Shown here: positions 1 to 33,945 of the stretch, piece by piece | How the letters are laid out: every line of letters starts with the position of its first letter | Numbering within the stretch: position 1 is the stretch's first letter | Source of the DNA: Anoplopoma fimbria | Taxonomy: Eukaryota; Chordata; Actinopteri; Perciformes; Anoplopomatidae | Direction of reading: 5' to 3' | Assembly (NCBI RefSeq): GCF_027596085.1 | Contig: NC_072464.1 | Location: 16,294,624-16,358,623, forward strand | DNA length: 64,000 bases | Position numbers and translations under genes: made by a program | The notes under the pieces: model-generated | What the model was told of the DNA's origin: nothing | What the model saw: the letters and a program-made list of their open reading frames with translations, nothing else | Databases searched by the model: none

Positions 1-3000
1 TGGCGTGCATAGAACAGCAATATGTCTCCATGCTCTCTGCTTCCAGGGTGAGACTGTTTTTACATTTAGGTCACATCACAAGCTTCAAAACTCTGAAGAA
101 AACTCTGCCTTATTCATTCAGTGTGTATACCGCAAAGTCAATGTCAGAGTATCCTTGGAGACGGTTTTAGCAGAACATTAATGAGACCTAAGCCCTACGT
201 TTGATTACACACACAAAGTCAATACATGAAGAATTTTTAATGTGAAGCGTCTGTTGTTCAGTCCTATCTGTGTTGAAGCTGATCCTACAGGACTATGAGT
301 GCATCTCAATTTCAAATCCCCACCTCTTGAGATAATTCATGAAGTGAGAATATTTATGGTAAAGTGGATTCCTCTCTAGAAAATGGAGTGGATCCATATT
401 TCAGGTGGAGTGCTTGCATAGTACTTGTGTGAGGAGAGTGTGGTTTGAGCCTCAGCGCTGTCAAATATCAGTTGGATATTAACCAGGATGCAATCGAGCT
501 TGAAGTGTTTTTTGAGTAGATTTTGAATTGAAATGGTGCCTTTTGGAGTGTTTTTATGATAAGATAATACAATTTCAAAAATGTAGTCTTTGCAGCTGCA
601 AAATATGAATGGAATGAAGTGAATAGGCTGGAAACATGAATTACAGCATGCATGCAAGATGTGCATCGCAACACCAGTAGATCCTTTAAAGAAAAAGAAT
701 GAAAATACATGAATGAAGAAAATGGAGAAGTTCAAACTGTATACAAATAGCAAACGTTGAATGCCTTTCTCGCTATTTTATTTTTTGGAAAAACATCGAC
801 ACAGTTTTTGTGACCTCAAGATAAGATAAGCCTTTATTGATGCACAGAGGAGAAACGGTGTAAGAAGGAAAAGATGCGTCAGCTCTGTCATGGTTAAAGA
901 AAATACTCACCTTAATATCAAAACAAGACTGTTTTATTTCTGCTTCATGCAATAAAATAAAAAATACGATTTTAATTCCCAGTCAAGGCATTTTACCACT
1001 CAAATATCTCAAAGATATCGATTTCTTGTCTCCTTCTGTGCCAACGTCCTACATTTCATTAAGTCATGAATGAATGCCAAATGCAAAGACAGAAGCAGTT
1101 TACCAGCCAAAGTGCCATTAAATTAAGTCTATACAACGCATTGTGAAATGTAGGCTTGATGAACTGGACTCACAAAGGAAATCATCTTTGTGTTTTGGAA
1201 ATCTACATTAATGCATTTGCTATATAGCACAAGAAAGAGTCTGTGGAGGCCAATTGTGTTATATGTAGCTTGATGAAATCACTCTCGTCGCTGTGATGGG
1301 TGTTTTTCCAGTCCCCACAGGGGGCAGATTTAACCAAAATTTACATTGGGAATTGGCACATCCTTTTACACCAATAAGCCAGGTCTTTAATTGTTGAGAA
1401 CGTGCTGTCTTCTTACTGTGCATTGTCCCACATCTAAAGTGCAGGACACACATAGCACACACAATAATGGCAGCCTATAGGTAATTGTATATGACCGAAG
1501 ATGCTGCTCAGGAGCTAGACTGCATGGATGTATGGATTATCTAGTTTATCAAGAAATAGAGAAGTCCCTCCTCTTCCAGTATCCCCCATGGGACCCTATT
1601 TTTTTATCCATTTTGAATTGGGCCATTAATTACACATATAATGATTGCTAATTTAAAAGATAATTTTGCAATTCAATGTTTTTCTGAAATATGGTGCCAT
1701 GGTGGTCCATAAGAAGGGGCAGGACTTCACCTCTCTGTAGCTCCAACATGTGACTTAGCTGTTGCATTTGCAGGTAAAGCAAACCCGATGAACTTAACAC
1801 AGACATGAGGTTAATACTGAATTTATTACAGGTGTGAGTATAAGTATGATGTGTATGTTAGGAGTTTCTTACTCTGCGTCACGCTCCTTTTATCCATTTG
1901 TTCAGCTTTAGCAAGATTATTGAAGTAAATTAATTAGGTTACATTTTTATCCCCCAGCCCAAAAATATTTAGTAGGCAAATGAATACCTCGGGGCATTTT
2001 AATCAGAGGCTATTAAATGGAGAGCTTTGAGCGAAAGCATTTCTGCAGAAAACTGTATTTAATATGTGGCGTTCTCAGTGACTGTTGGTCCATAAGCAGA
2101 GATGCCTGTTGAAGAACAACTATTTGTCTAAAATAATTTATTTGTGTGAGATCATTCTGTTCTGTTGTGTGACCCTTGCAACACGTCAACAAGAGGAGCC
2201 ACATCCTTCAGGCCAGCCTTAACCGCAGTGCATCAGGGTAAATTATGCTGTGCCCTTGGAAAGGCCTGTGTTATAATCCAAGATTAGTGTGTGTGTATGT
2301 GTTTGTGTCTGTGAATGTGTGTGAATTTGGGCATGTATGTGCATGCAGCCAATCGGCACATTTGAGAAGTGGGAATGAGCTAATGTTTGACTCATGTTTT
2401 GTCAATGAGTGTTTTGTCAGTTGACTTATCACTTAATTGACTACCCTAATTGTCCGTACTAATTTGTAGGAGGTCAGTTGATGAAGTATATGTGTGTGTG
2501 TTTATCGGTTCTCTTGAAAACAAGGCGCAGTAAATTAGACACCAGCACTCAATTTCTTTCATCTCCAAGTGTCTTTCTCATATTTTCATCCTGTGCTTAA
2601 TGTATTCTTCTGTCTTTCCCAGAGACAGGGTTCATTTTTATGCAAACATCATCTTTAGATTAATATTTGGTTTTTCTGTCAATGAATGCTACTTTGAGTT
2701 CTGAATGAATATTAAGGTCGCCTCCCTTTGAGACAAAAATATTAACAACGAGGTTCATGTTTTTTTCACAACTAGTTTGTCTCTCGATGCCAATTCAGAT
2801 AACAAAATTAGACAACAGCTATTTTGAAAATGCTCTCTGGGATTGCTTGAGTTCAAGTGTCATTTACCATCAGGTGTACTTTCTATTTAAAATGTTATAC
2901 ATTTTTATGGTATAATCAATTGCATTTTTCTTTTAATTACTGATTTAGTATTTGAAATCTTCCTCAATGGCTCAATTGTTGTATGAACTCTTCGTTTGAA

Positions 3001-3138
3001 AAACCCTTCTTGGAAATACGTTTTAACAAGATGAAAGAACAAAGGACTGAAAAAACAGGAAATGCAGTATTATTGTATTAAAAGCCTCTAAGGAGTTGTC
3101 AGACATCGTATTAATCTGTGTGTCTCCGTCTCTTTCAG
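1..3138 (+). other. dhrsx intron (partial), no gene seen
   Basis: This AT-rich stretch precedes the first visible dhrsx exon. I looked for a TGxxxGxG coding exon on the + strand and found none, so the upstream exon is outside the window. Around 820-900 there is a short segment resembling the 3' tail of fish retroelements (AAGATAAGCC followed by TTTATTGATG). Nothing else is recognised. Confidence 0.6.
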
Positions 3139-17767
<14,629 letters not shown>

Positions 17768-18032
17768 CATGGGCGGAAAGGACGACTAACTGGAGTAAAC
17801 CTCGAAGAAAAAATCAGATGAAGACCCTTACCCCGGGGCCAAAAGACACCTTCTCCTCCACCTCCCTTTATCTCAGTATTTATTTACATCCATACCTCAC
17901 ACCGAGGTGTTCATAGAGATTTATGTTGACAATCTGACAATCCACCGCTGGACTGGTTATTAGGGGAGTGAAAACCTCCATTTGTTCCAGACCTGCCAAA
18001 GAAGGTTTGTTTTTGTTTTTTCGCTTTGAGCA

Positions 18033-18038
18033 AATAAA
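18033..18038 (+). terminator. Likely poly(A) signal of dhrsx
   Basis: AATAAA lies 266 bp past the dhrsx stop codon and is followed by a short T/G-containing stretch. It is the first canonical hexamer on the + strand after the stop, giving a predicted 3' UTR of roughly 280-300 nt. No transcript evidence is available here. Confidence 0.5.
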
Positions 18039-19064
18039 CATATACAAACACACAATAGGGGTTACATCAATATATGGTTTTGCTGTCATAGATACTGGGC
18101 AGCTGCTGGCCTTAAGTTATTAACAGATATCAGTTGTCATCCATCTCTGATATGAAGCTTATTCCTTGATCATAACTAACCTGATGTCTGGCCGGAGGAA
18201 TCGTTCCACAGTGTCATGTTCTAAAACCTGCCATGACACCTGCCTCACTCTGCCTTAATGTCATTAGTCTGGCTTTCAGTGAAGATGTTCATTGTTCATT
18301 GTTCAGTGAACTAACTGCTGTTTCAGAGGCTTTTCAATGTGTAAGGTAAAAATATCAGCAAACATTACGATGCTTTTATGGCAAAATAATACTTTGGCAT
18401 ACTGGCTTCAAAAATCCCATGGTGGTCAAGCCCTAGCATACACACATACACACATTCATGCTCCTTGATAATGTCCTAATTTTCAAATCTGACCCTGCCT
18501 TTCCGTGGCAAGGGAATGTGATGTCATCAGTTTCATTTGACACATCACCATGATTTTACAGATCGTCTTGCCATCCCTCTCTTTTCACTGGGAGCACTTT
18601 TTTTCCCGATACATTTATGTGCTTTTACTGGTTATTACTGAATCTTTCTGTTAACTGCCTGTAGGTGTATTATAAGCTATTTTTAAGGTTCTGCTTAATC
18701 TCATGAAAATGTTAGGAAAATATGATCAGCTCCTCTTTCTTGCCATGGCTCAGAAATTCAACAAAATACATTTCTTGGGTACTGTCAGGGGATTTGGGAT
18801 GGCACTGACAAAAGGAGGAGATGCCATGTAAAAGTAGGCCTAATTTTGGAATAATTCCCCCTATAGACCCAAGAGGGATGAGACATTCGGTTTTGTTCTG
18901 GGGAATTTTGTTGCTGTTGACATTTTATGAAGCCGGGATTTACAGACGTTCCTGTTTGCTTTTGTCTGCTCAGAAAACGATGGGGAACCAGCCGCCATTT
19001 CTGTCCCCATTTTCCCTTTGTTATCTGTGTTAATCGGTTTTACTGAGTCTGTGATACATGTGTG

Positions 19065-19160
19065 TGTTTTATGCACATGAGTCAAGAATTAACTCATGCT
19101 CTCTAGACCCAATGTTTTATGCACATGAGTCAAGAATTAACTCATGCTCTCTAGACCCAA
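19065..19160 (+). repeat. Perfect 48-bp tandem duplication
   Basis: Two identical 48-bp units (19065-19112 and 19113-19160), each beginning TGTTTTATGCACATGAGTCA and ending CTCTAGACCCAA. No mismatch was found, so the event is recent or the sequence is constrained. Confidence 0.93.
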
Positions 19161-22100
19161 TTCATGTTGATGGATAGCACAACAATGCCGACTCCTGGCC
19201 TAACACCGATGGGAGGAAAGGAGAGGCCAAGCACTTCTTTTCTCCAGAATTCAAGGCTGTGATTGGTTCCTCATTGCTGCTGCTGCCGCTTCCTCATTTG
19301 GCGCTGCTCCCAGTGCATTGTGGGATTGAGATTTCCCTGTGTCATGAGAATCAAACTCCATCTGCTGAGGTGACACACACACTCACTCAGAAACATTGGA
19401 AGCCGTACATCCAGGCACAGGCTTATCTAAACAAGCACACAGCAAACAAACGCGTCTGTTACTCATGCAGGAAAACCCATACACACATACACACACACAT
19501 ACACATACACACACTGCGCCATAATGCCATCTCCACTGTGATAAACCATTTTAGCTGTGAAGATGAAAAGTTCTATCTCAAATGAACAAGTTTTGGCTAC
19601 ATTCCTGCCTCACATGCCACATGAAGTTGGGATTAAATTGTAATACTTCAAAATGTGTTGATTTAGAGAAGAAAAGTGCTTTATTTGCATTCAATTAATG
19701 ACTCCTAGATTGTTTGCCTTCATTGCCCTTGGGGCATCCCATTGTTGTGTGTGTATGTTGTTGCTCTGAATACTGCCACTGAGCATCCAGCATTTGTTAT
19801 CATCTGCCGTATGTGAAGCAATAGTATCACTGTGGTAGCTAATTCAGCCAGTAACACAGAGCCAGACACTCAGAATAGGAAATGAACCCAAGAGGGTAAA
19901 AGTGAAAACATGGAAAAGACACCAGCTCCAATTTACCCATAATATCAGGAACTCTAAATGTCTCTCTCTAGATGTATGAATTTAAGGTATATTGTTTTTC
20001 AAGCAGTTTGATAATTTGTAATGGGCTGAATGTTCTGAAAGATTCATGAAATGACGGTCTAGACTCGCAGAGATAAAAACTAATGATGCGTTCAGGCTCT
20101 CCTTGCCAACTCAATTATAGTTTTTTTTTTAAACAGCCAACAAAGTTTGCAGCGTGAGTTATGATGGTTAACGTCAACTCACAATGAACTCGAAGTAAAT
20201 AGAGGACCAGGTTAATGGTAAATATATCCATGATACTTCCATTTATTTGTAATGCCCTGTGATTAACATGTCCATGCTGCAAATAGTGGAGCTCATGCCT
20301 GGCTTCCATTGTTTACTACCTATACTATTGTCGGTCTAGTCCATGTGATATGATTACCCATAATACCTGGTAAGTATATCATGATCACGTGACTTTATGA
20401 GTTGACAAAGATTGCCTGAATGCTCCATTGAGCAGTCGAACAGCACATAATAGAGTAAGGCACTGTTTCTTGGCCTTTTGTAGAGGAGCCTTTGAAATGA
20501 CCTTGTTGGCTCATTATAAAATAAAGAGTCTGGAGGGTCCATCTTTAGACAAATTCTGCATTCATGTCATATGGGATGGTAGAGATGCAGAAGATAACCA
20601 TACCTTGATGCGAGTGTTCACTTCACCTGACAAATCAAGATGGTCTTCTTGTTTCAAATACTGTTAAATGACAATATAACACTCTATCCGTGAAATTTGG
20701 GTTTAAATAATATTGAACAATAGACTTTGGTGAATAGATCAAATGGAAGTGGGGACATCTTTAGAGTCATAATGACCGAATTACTCTTTACAACTTTTAC
20801 AAGTGGTAACCTAATTTGGCTTTACCTCATTAGAGTAAGAGACGCTGATTCCAGTGAGTCAATTAAACAAATTAAATTCAGCTTTTAACTTGCGATTATT
20901 TTGCAAAACATTACATTCCAGAAGCTGAGTGTATTTGAATGGAAGTTCAATTCATGTATGACATTTAAATTTTAAAGCAAATATCTTTTAGGTTTTGATG
21001 GGTTTTTTTCTTCTGATGTAGTAGTTGTGAAGAAATTGACCAAATACCAGCAATACTCCTCAGCTCTTGAGTATCTTTTCTTCCACTCAGTGTTGTCAAA
21101 CTGCTTGGAAACCAACTGTTTATCATCAGTGCTTCCTTGTTTGACTGTGTGGTTTCCTGAGACAACTGAACTGACTCAATAACAGAATAGCAAACAACAC
21201 AAAACCTAGGCCTGTTTAAAACAAATGCGTTCGCCTCCCTTCACACAAATGAAAACACCAGCTTAGCGAGCAGCTCTCATTTAAAAAGGACAAGGCTACA
21301 GTGTGTGCTACCACCTGTCAAAGAGCTACCGTGTTTTTCACAGTCCAGATGCTACAGCAGCTGTATTAAAACCTGAGAGGGAGAGGTGGGAGAACGTCGC
21401 TGACTTTCTTATCTGAGCACAAGGTTTTCCAAAGACGAGGCGAGGAGGAGTGTGAGGGTCTGCCTTGGTGTTGCTGTTGTGTCGGCGCTCAGAAGAGGGC
21501 TGCTGAATTATCAATGATTACCTTGTTATATATTAACCGTTCTCCTGAAGCGCTCTACACAGACAGGAAAACACAGTGAACTTTCTGAACTTGAGCTGCA
21601 AAAATAGAAAAAGAGCAAAAAAAAAAACTCGGCTCAAGTAACTGTCTGTGATATTGTCTGTATGTGAATTACTCGTATATATGATCATTTCAAAGCGTTG
21701 CCTCCGCTGGACAGTGGAGCTGTATGTAGACTGATAATGTTCTAATAGCCATTCTTCTTTCTGACCTGGGATCACATTTATATTAAATGTTTCAGTCCCA
21801 AGTTCTGCGAATCCTAAATGTGTATATGTATAGGGAGAGAGATACAATAAAGATGTAAACAGGGGGTAACCAGATGAACTGAGTCCTTACTCTGGTACCA
21901 TACTGGTTAAGAGCAAACACATGCAGACATTTATCTGTCCTGTCACCTTTACTGCCATATCCCCCTATACCATTTCCTCCTTTGGTGCGAGTGCGACCTT
22001 TTCACTCGAGTCCCTGCGGGCTGCAAAAAGAGCATGTTCCCACCTCAAATCCAGTGTGTAAATATTCAGTCCATCTGGGACCCTGAGGATTTATGAAATG

Positions 22101-22305
22101 TTTAATTTTTTATCATTATTTTGTTGTTGTTGAGATATGCATCTTATTGCTTTTGCCGTGCCTAAGAAGAAAAGCTCCCTCATATATGTGTAACTGTGAA
22201 TTTTTCATGTAGAAATGAACTTGTAGAAACTGTGATTACCGTCTTGTCCTGTGCATTGCCGTAAGTTTTTTCTCTTTGTGGACTGAGGAAAGTTGAGGTG
22301 AAGAG

Positions 22306-22310
<5 letters not shown>

Positions 22311-22347
<37 letters not shown>
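22311..22347 (+). repeat. GT microsatellite, 37 bp
   Basis: Intergenic GT run that degrades into GTGC/GTGA units on its right side. Confidence 0.93.
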
Positions 22348-22351
<4 letters not shown>

Positions 22352-25288
22352 CGTGAGTGTGTGATTGAGTGTGTGTGTATGTGTCTATTTAAGGGAGTTC
22401 ATGTCCTTTTTTTTGTCAATGGTTGTTTTATTCCAGCAGCAGCCACCACCTTTTCTATTATCCAAAGCCTCTCAATAAACATATCATTGTGCCAGTCTCG
22501 CTCTCCGTCCTTTACTCTGTGTGTGAGTGAGAAAGTGTCAGACTGATGACACGCAGCATGAGACAGCGAGCCTCGAGCACAGGCTGAACTTTTGAGATAT
22601 TCTCAGATCCACCAGTGAAACTCAAACGCACACAAACATTTACTATCAGGTCACATCATGCAGTTTGTCCTCATATAGTCAGTATTTCACCACTGATAAG
22701 TGATTAAACTATTATTACATAACAATTTTCAGAACAGTCAATTGGTGATTTTATCCATCTGAAGTCATAAACAGTGAAAACTCCAACTTAATTTCTAAGG
22801 TTGTGCTGCTACATATATATTTCACTTGTAAATGTGATGTTTTCTTTTTGTCTGAAGTTTTTTCTTTTCTCATTTCCTTAAAGTTTTACTTCACCACAGA
22901 TATTTTGTTGTCATTTAATCCTTATAAAATACTTTCTATGGCAACAAATTGGGCTCAGAGGATTGGGCCATATTATTATGCTATCACATTTCTTCAATAA
23001 TTATGTTTTTTTTATGTTTCCATTCCACAGCAATTGTGTACTGTAGCTCCATATTCTGCTCATCCTGAGGGACTATATAGCTGAAGGATGTGTTTTGTTT
23101 GTTTTGTCTTTCTGTTGGCTTGCCTACGGTAGCTAGTGGGGATAATATAACTGCAGAGAGGATTTTATTTCAGAAAGGAAAACACACAAATTTGAGAGGC
23201 AAAACAGAATCCCTCTCTTTTAGGGCTCCCAAATAAATATATTCATAAACTCGGACCCAGACAAGGTGCAACAAATTAATTAGACACCTCTCCTCCTGCA
23301 CGGGTGAAAATAGAGTTTCTATATAAAGCAGCATTTCATCTTGTCTTAAAGAAAAGTGCCATTGAGACACGTCTAATTAGGAAGCTGAGCCAATATGACT
23401 GCAAAGACACATGAATCATAGCAGAAAATCATCAATGCGCATTTGAATGGCAGGCGAGCAGAGGTACATCATGTATATGCCAACTTCTTCGAATGAATAT
23501 CTGACACAATGAGGAGAATGAGGCGCTGTCTCCTCAGCTCTTTGTAACATGAGGACACATACAATACAGCATGTCTGCACTTAATTGACTGTCGTCTCAG
23601 CTCACTCGGGCAGAAAACAGAGAGAGGGAAAGAATGAGCAACCTGAAATGACAAAATGATCACCCTCATTCATGTCTTGGTAATTGATGCTCATATACTT
23701 GGGCCAGACTGTGGTTTAGACCAATGAGTATAATGCACAAAGCATTATAAACACACTCAGGTCCTTATTCAACCATTAAGTGGCAGTTCTCCCTCCATAA
23801 ATTCCCTACGGGAGATTTAATGAAGTCATTGCATGCACACTCATAAACTAGGAAGTGGCTAATAAGCATTAATTTATCTAATTACTGCCAAATGACTTAG
23901 AGGACATTGTTATTCATAGAAATATTCAAGGCCTGGTTGTACGCAGTCCCTCACCTTTTTTTTTTTTACCTGCAACATAGTCTCATACACATCTCGATAG
24001 CCTGGTTCCTTCCCAGCTCAGAAGTAATATTATTATGATACTTACTGTTGTGCCAAAAGAGCAGTACTTAAATACCCAGTACATCTTATTACGTCTCTAT
24101 CAACGTTTCAAAAATTGGTAAATGCCTCTGTAAATTATGTAAAAGGTAAACAGCATGTTTTAAATAAAAAATCTGCTTTTATTTACCATTTCTTTCTTTT
24201 AAACTAGCCCAGTTTAAGAGCTTTATGAGAGCAATTACTCAAGTACTGAAGTTAAGCACAATTCTAGACACATGTAATGCAATTGTATACTTTTACTTCA
24301 ATACAATTCTTTGACAGCTGTGGTGACTTTGCACAAGGAATTGGCTGCACACCCACACGTTTCGATTATTCCGGCTGATTAGATCAATTTGTCAATCGAG
24401 TGGAGCCATTATTTTCATTTCCCATCTCTTTGTCCCCTTCTTTCCTGTCATCTCTTCAGCGTCTACTACAATAAAGACATGCAATAAAGGGTGAGGGATC
24501 TAAGAGGTGATAACAACAGTAAATGCACAATTTTTGTTTGGAAATTTGATTTTCAGCTCTTTTAATCATTTTTAAACTTTAGAAATTTAAATTGTAATTT
24601 GTTACTGACATTATTGTTCTGTGTTACTGAGTTAATCATAGCTCATTCACTTATTTCCTTAATTAATTACCAAGGAATAAAACCAGTGACCTTCTAATAA
24701 AAAGCTCAAACATGTTTACTAGTTTGGCTCATCATTTATTAAACATAGTTTAATTTGTTCTTCATCATCATCAGAGGTCAATCTGCTGAACAGATGTGTC
24801 CAACAGATGTCTAATAGATGCAACGATGAATTTTTCTCAGTGACTGGAAAGAAAAACAGAATGACCTTTTCTTTGACTTCCTTACAACAGGAATCTTAGA
24901 GGAACTGGACTAGAAAACCCACAGTTGAACATACCAAGACAAAAATACTTTATTACATTAGGGACAAGATTAGTCTCATATTATGATCATCTATTATTTG
25001 ATGAATAAACAAACTAAACCTGCGTGATCATGAAACAGTGATGCTGTACTTTACAAATGTAGGGCAATAAATGGCCAAACATACAAAACAAAAATGAGGA
25101 TCTCTTTACCTGCAGAGTGTGAGAGAGGTCTGTCTGTCTGCCGGTCCACCCATTAACAGTCTCTAAGTGTGAGATTAAAGACAGTCATTAATCTTCCAGG
25201 CAGCAGTGGCTTATAGGAAAGGCCCGACAGCCCAGGGCTAAGTGATACATGTACCTTGTCAAGACTCTTGATCGAGGGATGGATGGGT

Positions 25289-25290
<2 letters not shown>

Positions 25291-25346
<56 letters not shown>
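25291..25346 (+). repeat. CA microsatellite, 56 bp
   Basis: Intergenic CA run about 100 bp left of the perfect inverted repeat. Confidence 0.96.
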
Positions 25347-25348
<2 letters not shown>

Positions 25349-25448
25349 CACCTGGCTAATAAGGAAGGAGAAGTGAAAGTTGGTGTATGTCAGCACAAAG
25401 ATTACTGCTGACACAGTTAGGTTTTTGATGTTACTTCATCTCAGTCTT

Positions 25449-25512
25449 GTTACAGCAGTAATTTATGTAAAATGTATTTGTTCCTACATTTTACATAAAT
25501 TACTGCTGTAAC
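25449..25512. repeat. Perfect 28-bp inverted repeat with 8-nt loop
   Basis: Arms 25449-25476 (starting GTTACAGCAGTAATTTATG) and 25485-25512 (ending AAATTACTGCTGTAAC) are exact reverse complements; the loop is TTTGTTCC. The right arm abuts the tail of a dispersed repeat starting at 25513. The fold could form in DNA or RNA. It is not a known small-RNA gene to me. Confidence 0.92.
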
Positions 25513-25770
25513 ATCCATTTTCCATAACCTGCTTATCCAGTTAAGGGTCGCAGGGCTGCTGGAGCCGATCTCAGCTGTCAATGGGTGAAGGCAGGGTTCA
25601 CCCTGGACAGGTCGCCAGCCTATCACAGGGCTACATATAGAGACAAACAACCAGTCACGCTCACATCCACACCTACGGGCAATTTAGAGTCTTCAATGCA
25701 CCTAAGCTGCATGTCTTTGGACTGTGGGAGGAAGCCAGAGAGAACCCACACTGAACATGCAAACTCCACA
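25513..25770 (-). mobile_element. Dispersed tRNA-headed repeat family, copy 1 (5'-truncated)
   Basis: The segment reads CATTTTCCATAACCTGCTTA, GGGTTCACCCTGGACAGGTC, CACACCTACGGGCAATTTAG and GTCTTTGGACTGTGGGAGG. These are hallmarks of one of the commonest teleost dispersed repeats. It is the reverse complement of the 3' two thirds of the copy at 30155-30512. The tRNA-like head is missing here. Confidence 0.75.
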
Positions 25771-25796
25771 CACTCTCTGCAATAAAGCAGAGAGTG
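25771..25796. repeat. Short perfect hairpin with AATAAA loop
   Basis: CACTCTCTGC and GCAGAGAGTG are exact reverse complements around AATAAA. It lies right after the repeat copy ending at about 25770. Confidence 0.7.
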
Positions 25797-30154
<4,358 letters not shown>

Positions 30155-30512
30155 GGGGCTGCACGGTGATGCAGTGGTTAGCACTGTCGCCTCACAGCAA
30201 GAGGGCCCCGGGTTCATTTCCCGGGCTAGACAACCTTCAGCGTGAGTTCTCTCCGGGTTCTCCGGCTTCCTCCCACAGTCCAAAAGCTAAGGTTCATTGA
30301 AGACTCTAAATTGCCCGTAGGTGTGGATGTGAGTGTGAATGGTTGTCTGTCTATATATGTCAGCCCTGCGACAGACTGACGACCTGTCCAGGGTGAACCC
30401 TGAGATCGGCTCCAGCACCCCTGCAACCCTTAACTGGATAAGCAGGTTACTGAAAATGAATGAATGAATGAATGAATGAATGAATGAATGAATGAATGAA
30501 TGAATGAATGAC
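30155..30512 (+). mobile_element. Dispersed tRNA-headed repeat (SINE-like), full-length copy 2
   Basis: The element begins GGGGCTGCACGGTGATGCAG, has TGGTTAGCACTGTCGCC and a B-box-like GGTTCATTTCC, then the shared body (TCCTCCCACAGTCC, AATTGCCCGTAGGTGTGG, CCTGTCCAGGGTGAACCC, CTTAACTGGATAAGCAGG) and ends in a TGAA tandem run (about 30459-30509). It is flanked by TGACGTCA on both sides. A tRNA-type head and simple-repeat tail point to a SINE, though an 8-bp flanking duplication is also the size left by hAT transposons. Confidence 0.8.
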
Positions 30513-31096
30513 GTCAATCCCCGCAGTCTGATGACAATATCAATATCAATCAAATCTTGATTAGGACCAGTATGTGTTTAGCCAAGGTTAGCGGTTATCC
30601 AAAAGTGGCTTTATTATGTGACATTGACGTGCTTGATTTGCGTCAGATCTCCCGTTTGCAGATGTGACCTAAGGCGCTTGAGTAATTTGACAAATGTGAA
30701 TACTGTTTGTTCCTGAGACGCTTAAGTCTTGTAGGCTGAGTAGGGTAGGTCTGTGTTAGCAACAGGTTATCAGTCAGCAAAGTCCAAAGCAAACAGATTG
30801 GAAAAACTAAACAAAAAAAACAGTGTGAAATCATCAACAAGCTTGCAGACCTAAAAAAGGCTGGAACAGTATGTTGGTGGCACAGGTTACCATAAAACTA
30901 AATGTAATTTGGCCTGTTACCAGTTGTGGATGTGCAATGTGGCTTTTTGTGACAGTGTTATTGACTTATCATTTTAACAGTGACAATGTTAACCTATGTG
31001 TTTTTTGTTTTAATTATCTATTGTGAGACAAATTGCCCCTTAGGGACGTTAAAGTGCTCTGTTCTGTATTAGGGATATGATATCTATAAGTTGTTG

Positions 31097-31620
31097 TTGT
31101 TACATTACATTACATTACATTACAGTCATTTAGCAGACGCTTTTATCCAAAGCGACTTACAGGAAGTGTATTCAACATAGGTATTCAAGAGAACTACTAG
31201 TCACCAGAAGTCATAAGTGCACCTCCTTTCTTAAACAAGCATCTTAAAGCATAAACCAGAGCAAAAGTATAGTGCAGAGGCAAATTACTACGAAAACAAT
31301 AATTGTAACAGACTAATACGAATACAATAAGTGCTACAAACTACTACGAATAGGATAAGTGCAGTAAACGAATACGAATTCAATAAGTGCAGCAAACTGA
31401 TACGATTACAGTAAGTGCAACAACTAATACGAATGCAATAAGTGCTACGAGGAAGGCTCAGGGTAGTACTTCTTGAAGAGGTGAGTTTTCAGCCTGCGCC
31501 TAAAGATGGGCAGCGACTCTGCTGTCCTGACGTCAGTGGGGAGTTCATTCCACCACTGAGGGGCCAGGACAGAAAAAAGCTGTGACCGGGTGGATCGGCC
31601 GCTGTTGTTATGGTGTCAGT
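31097..31620 (-). mobile_element. Composite dispersed repeat sharing the SINE tail
   Basis: One end carries five ACATT units and AGTCATTTAGCAGACGCTTT, the same 3' tail as the two SINE copies. The body is different: a degenerate 28-bp minisatellite (31290-31449), then a conserved-looking block with TTTTCAGCCTGCGCC, GGGCAGCGACTCTGCTGTCC and CATTCCACCACTGAGG that I recognise as recurring in teleost genomes. A shared 3' tail with an unrelated body is typical of elements using the same reverse transcriptase. The class is not assigned. Confidence 0.6.
31290..31449 (+). repeat. 28-bp minisatellite, six units
   Basis: Units start ACGAATnCAATAAGTGC and recur at 31290, 31318, 31346, 31374, 31402 (27 bp) and 31429 (partial). 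Adjacent units differ at several positions, so the array is old. It lies inside the composite dispersed repeat. Confidence 0.85.
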
Positions 31621-33923
<2,303 letters not shown>

Positions 33924-33945
33924 TGTGGAGTGTGTGCTTTGGGGA

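Larger units (their letters stand above)
18039..25448. other. Intergenic, no gene seen
   Basis: Open frames here are short and unrelated to any protein I know, with no splice-plus-homology support. Apart from the 48-bp duplication and one short GT array, nothing was recognised. Confidence 0.6.

Noticed and set aside
1..3138. The upstream dhrsx exon with the cofactor glycine loop
   Set aside because: No frame encodes TGxxxGxG beside splice sites here, so it must lie left of the window.
25771..25796. AATAAA inside a hairpin as a transcript end
   Set aside because: No gene lies upstream on either strand; it is most likely chance next to a repeat.
31290..31449. CRISPR-like array of 28-bp repeats
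   Set aside because: Units are directly adjacent without spacers and lie in fish DNA; it is a minisatellite.
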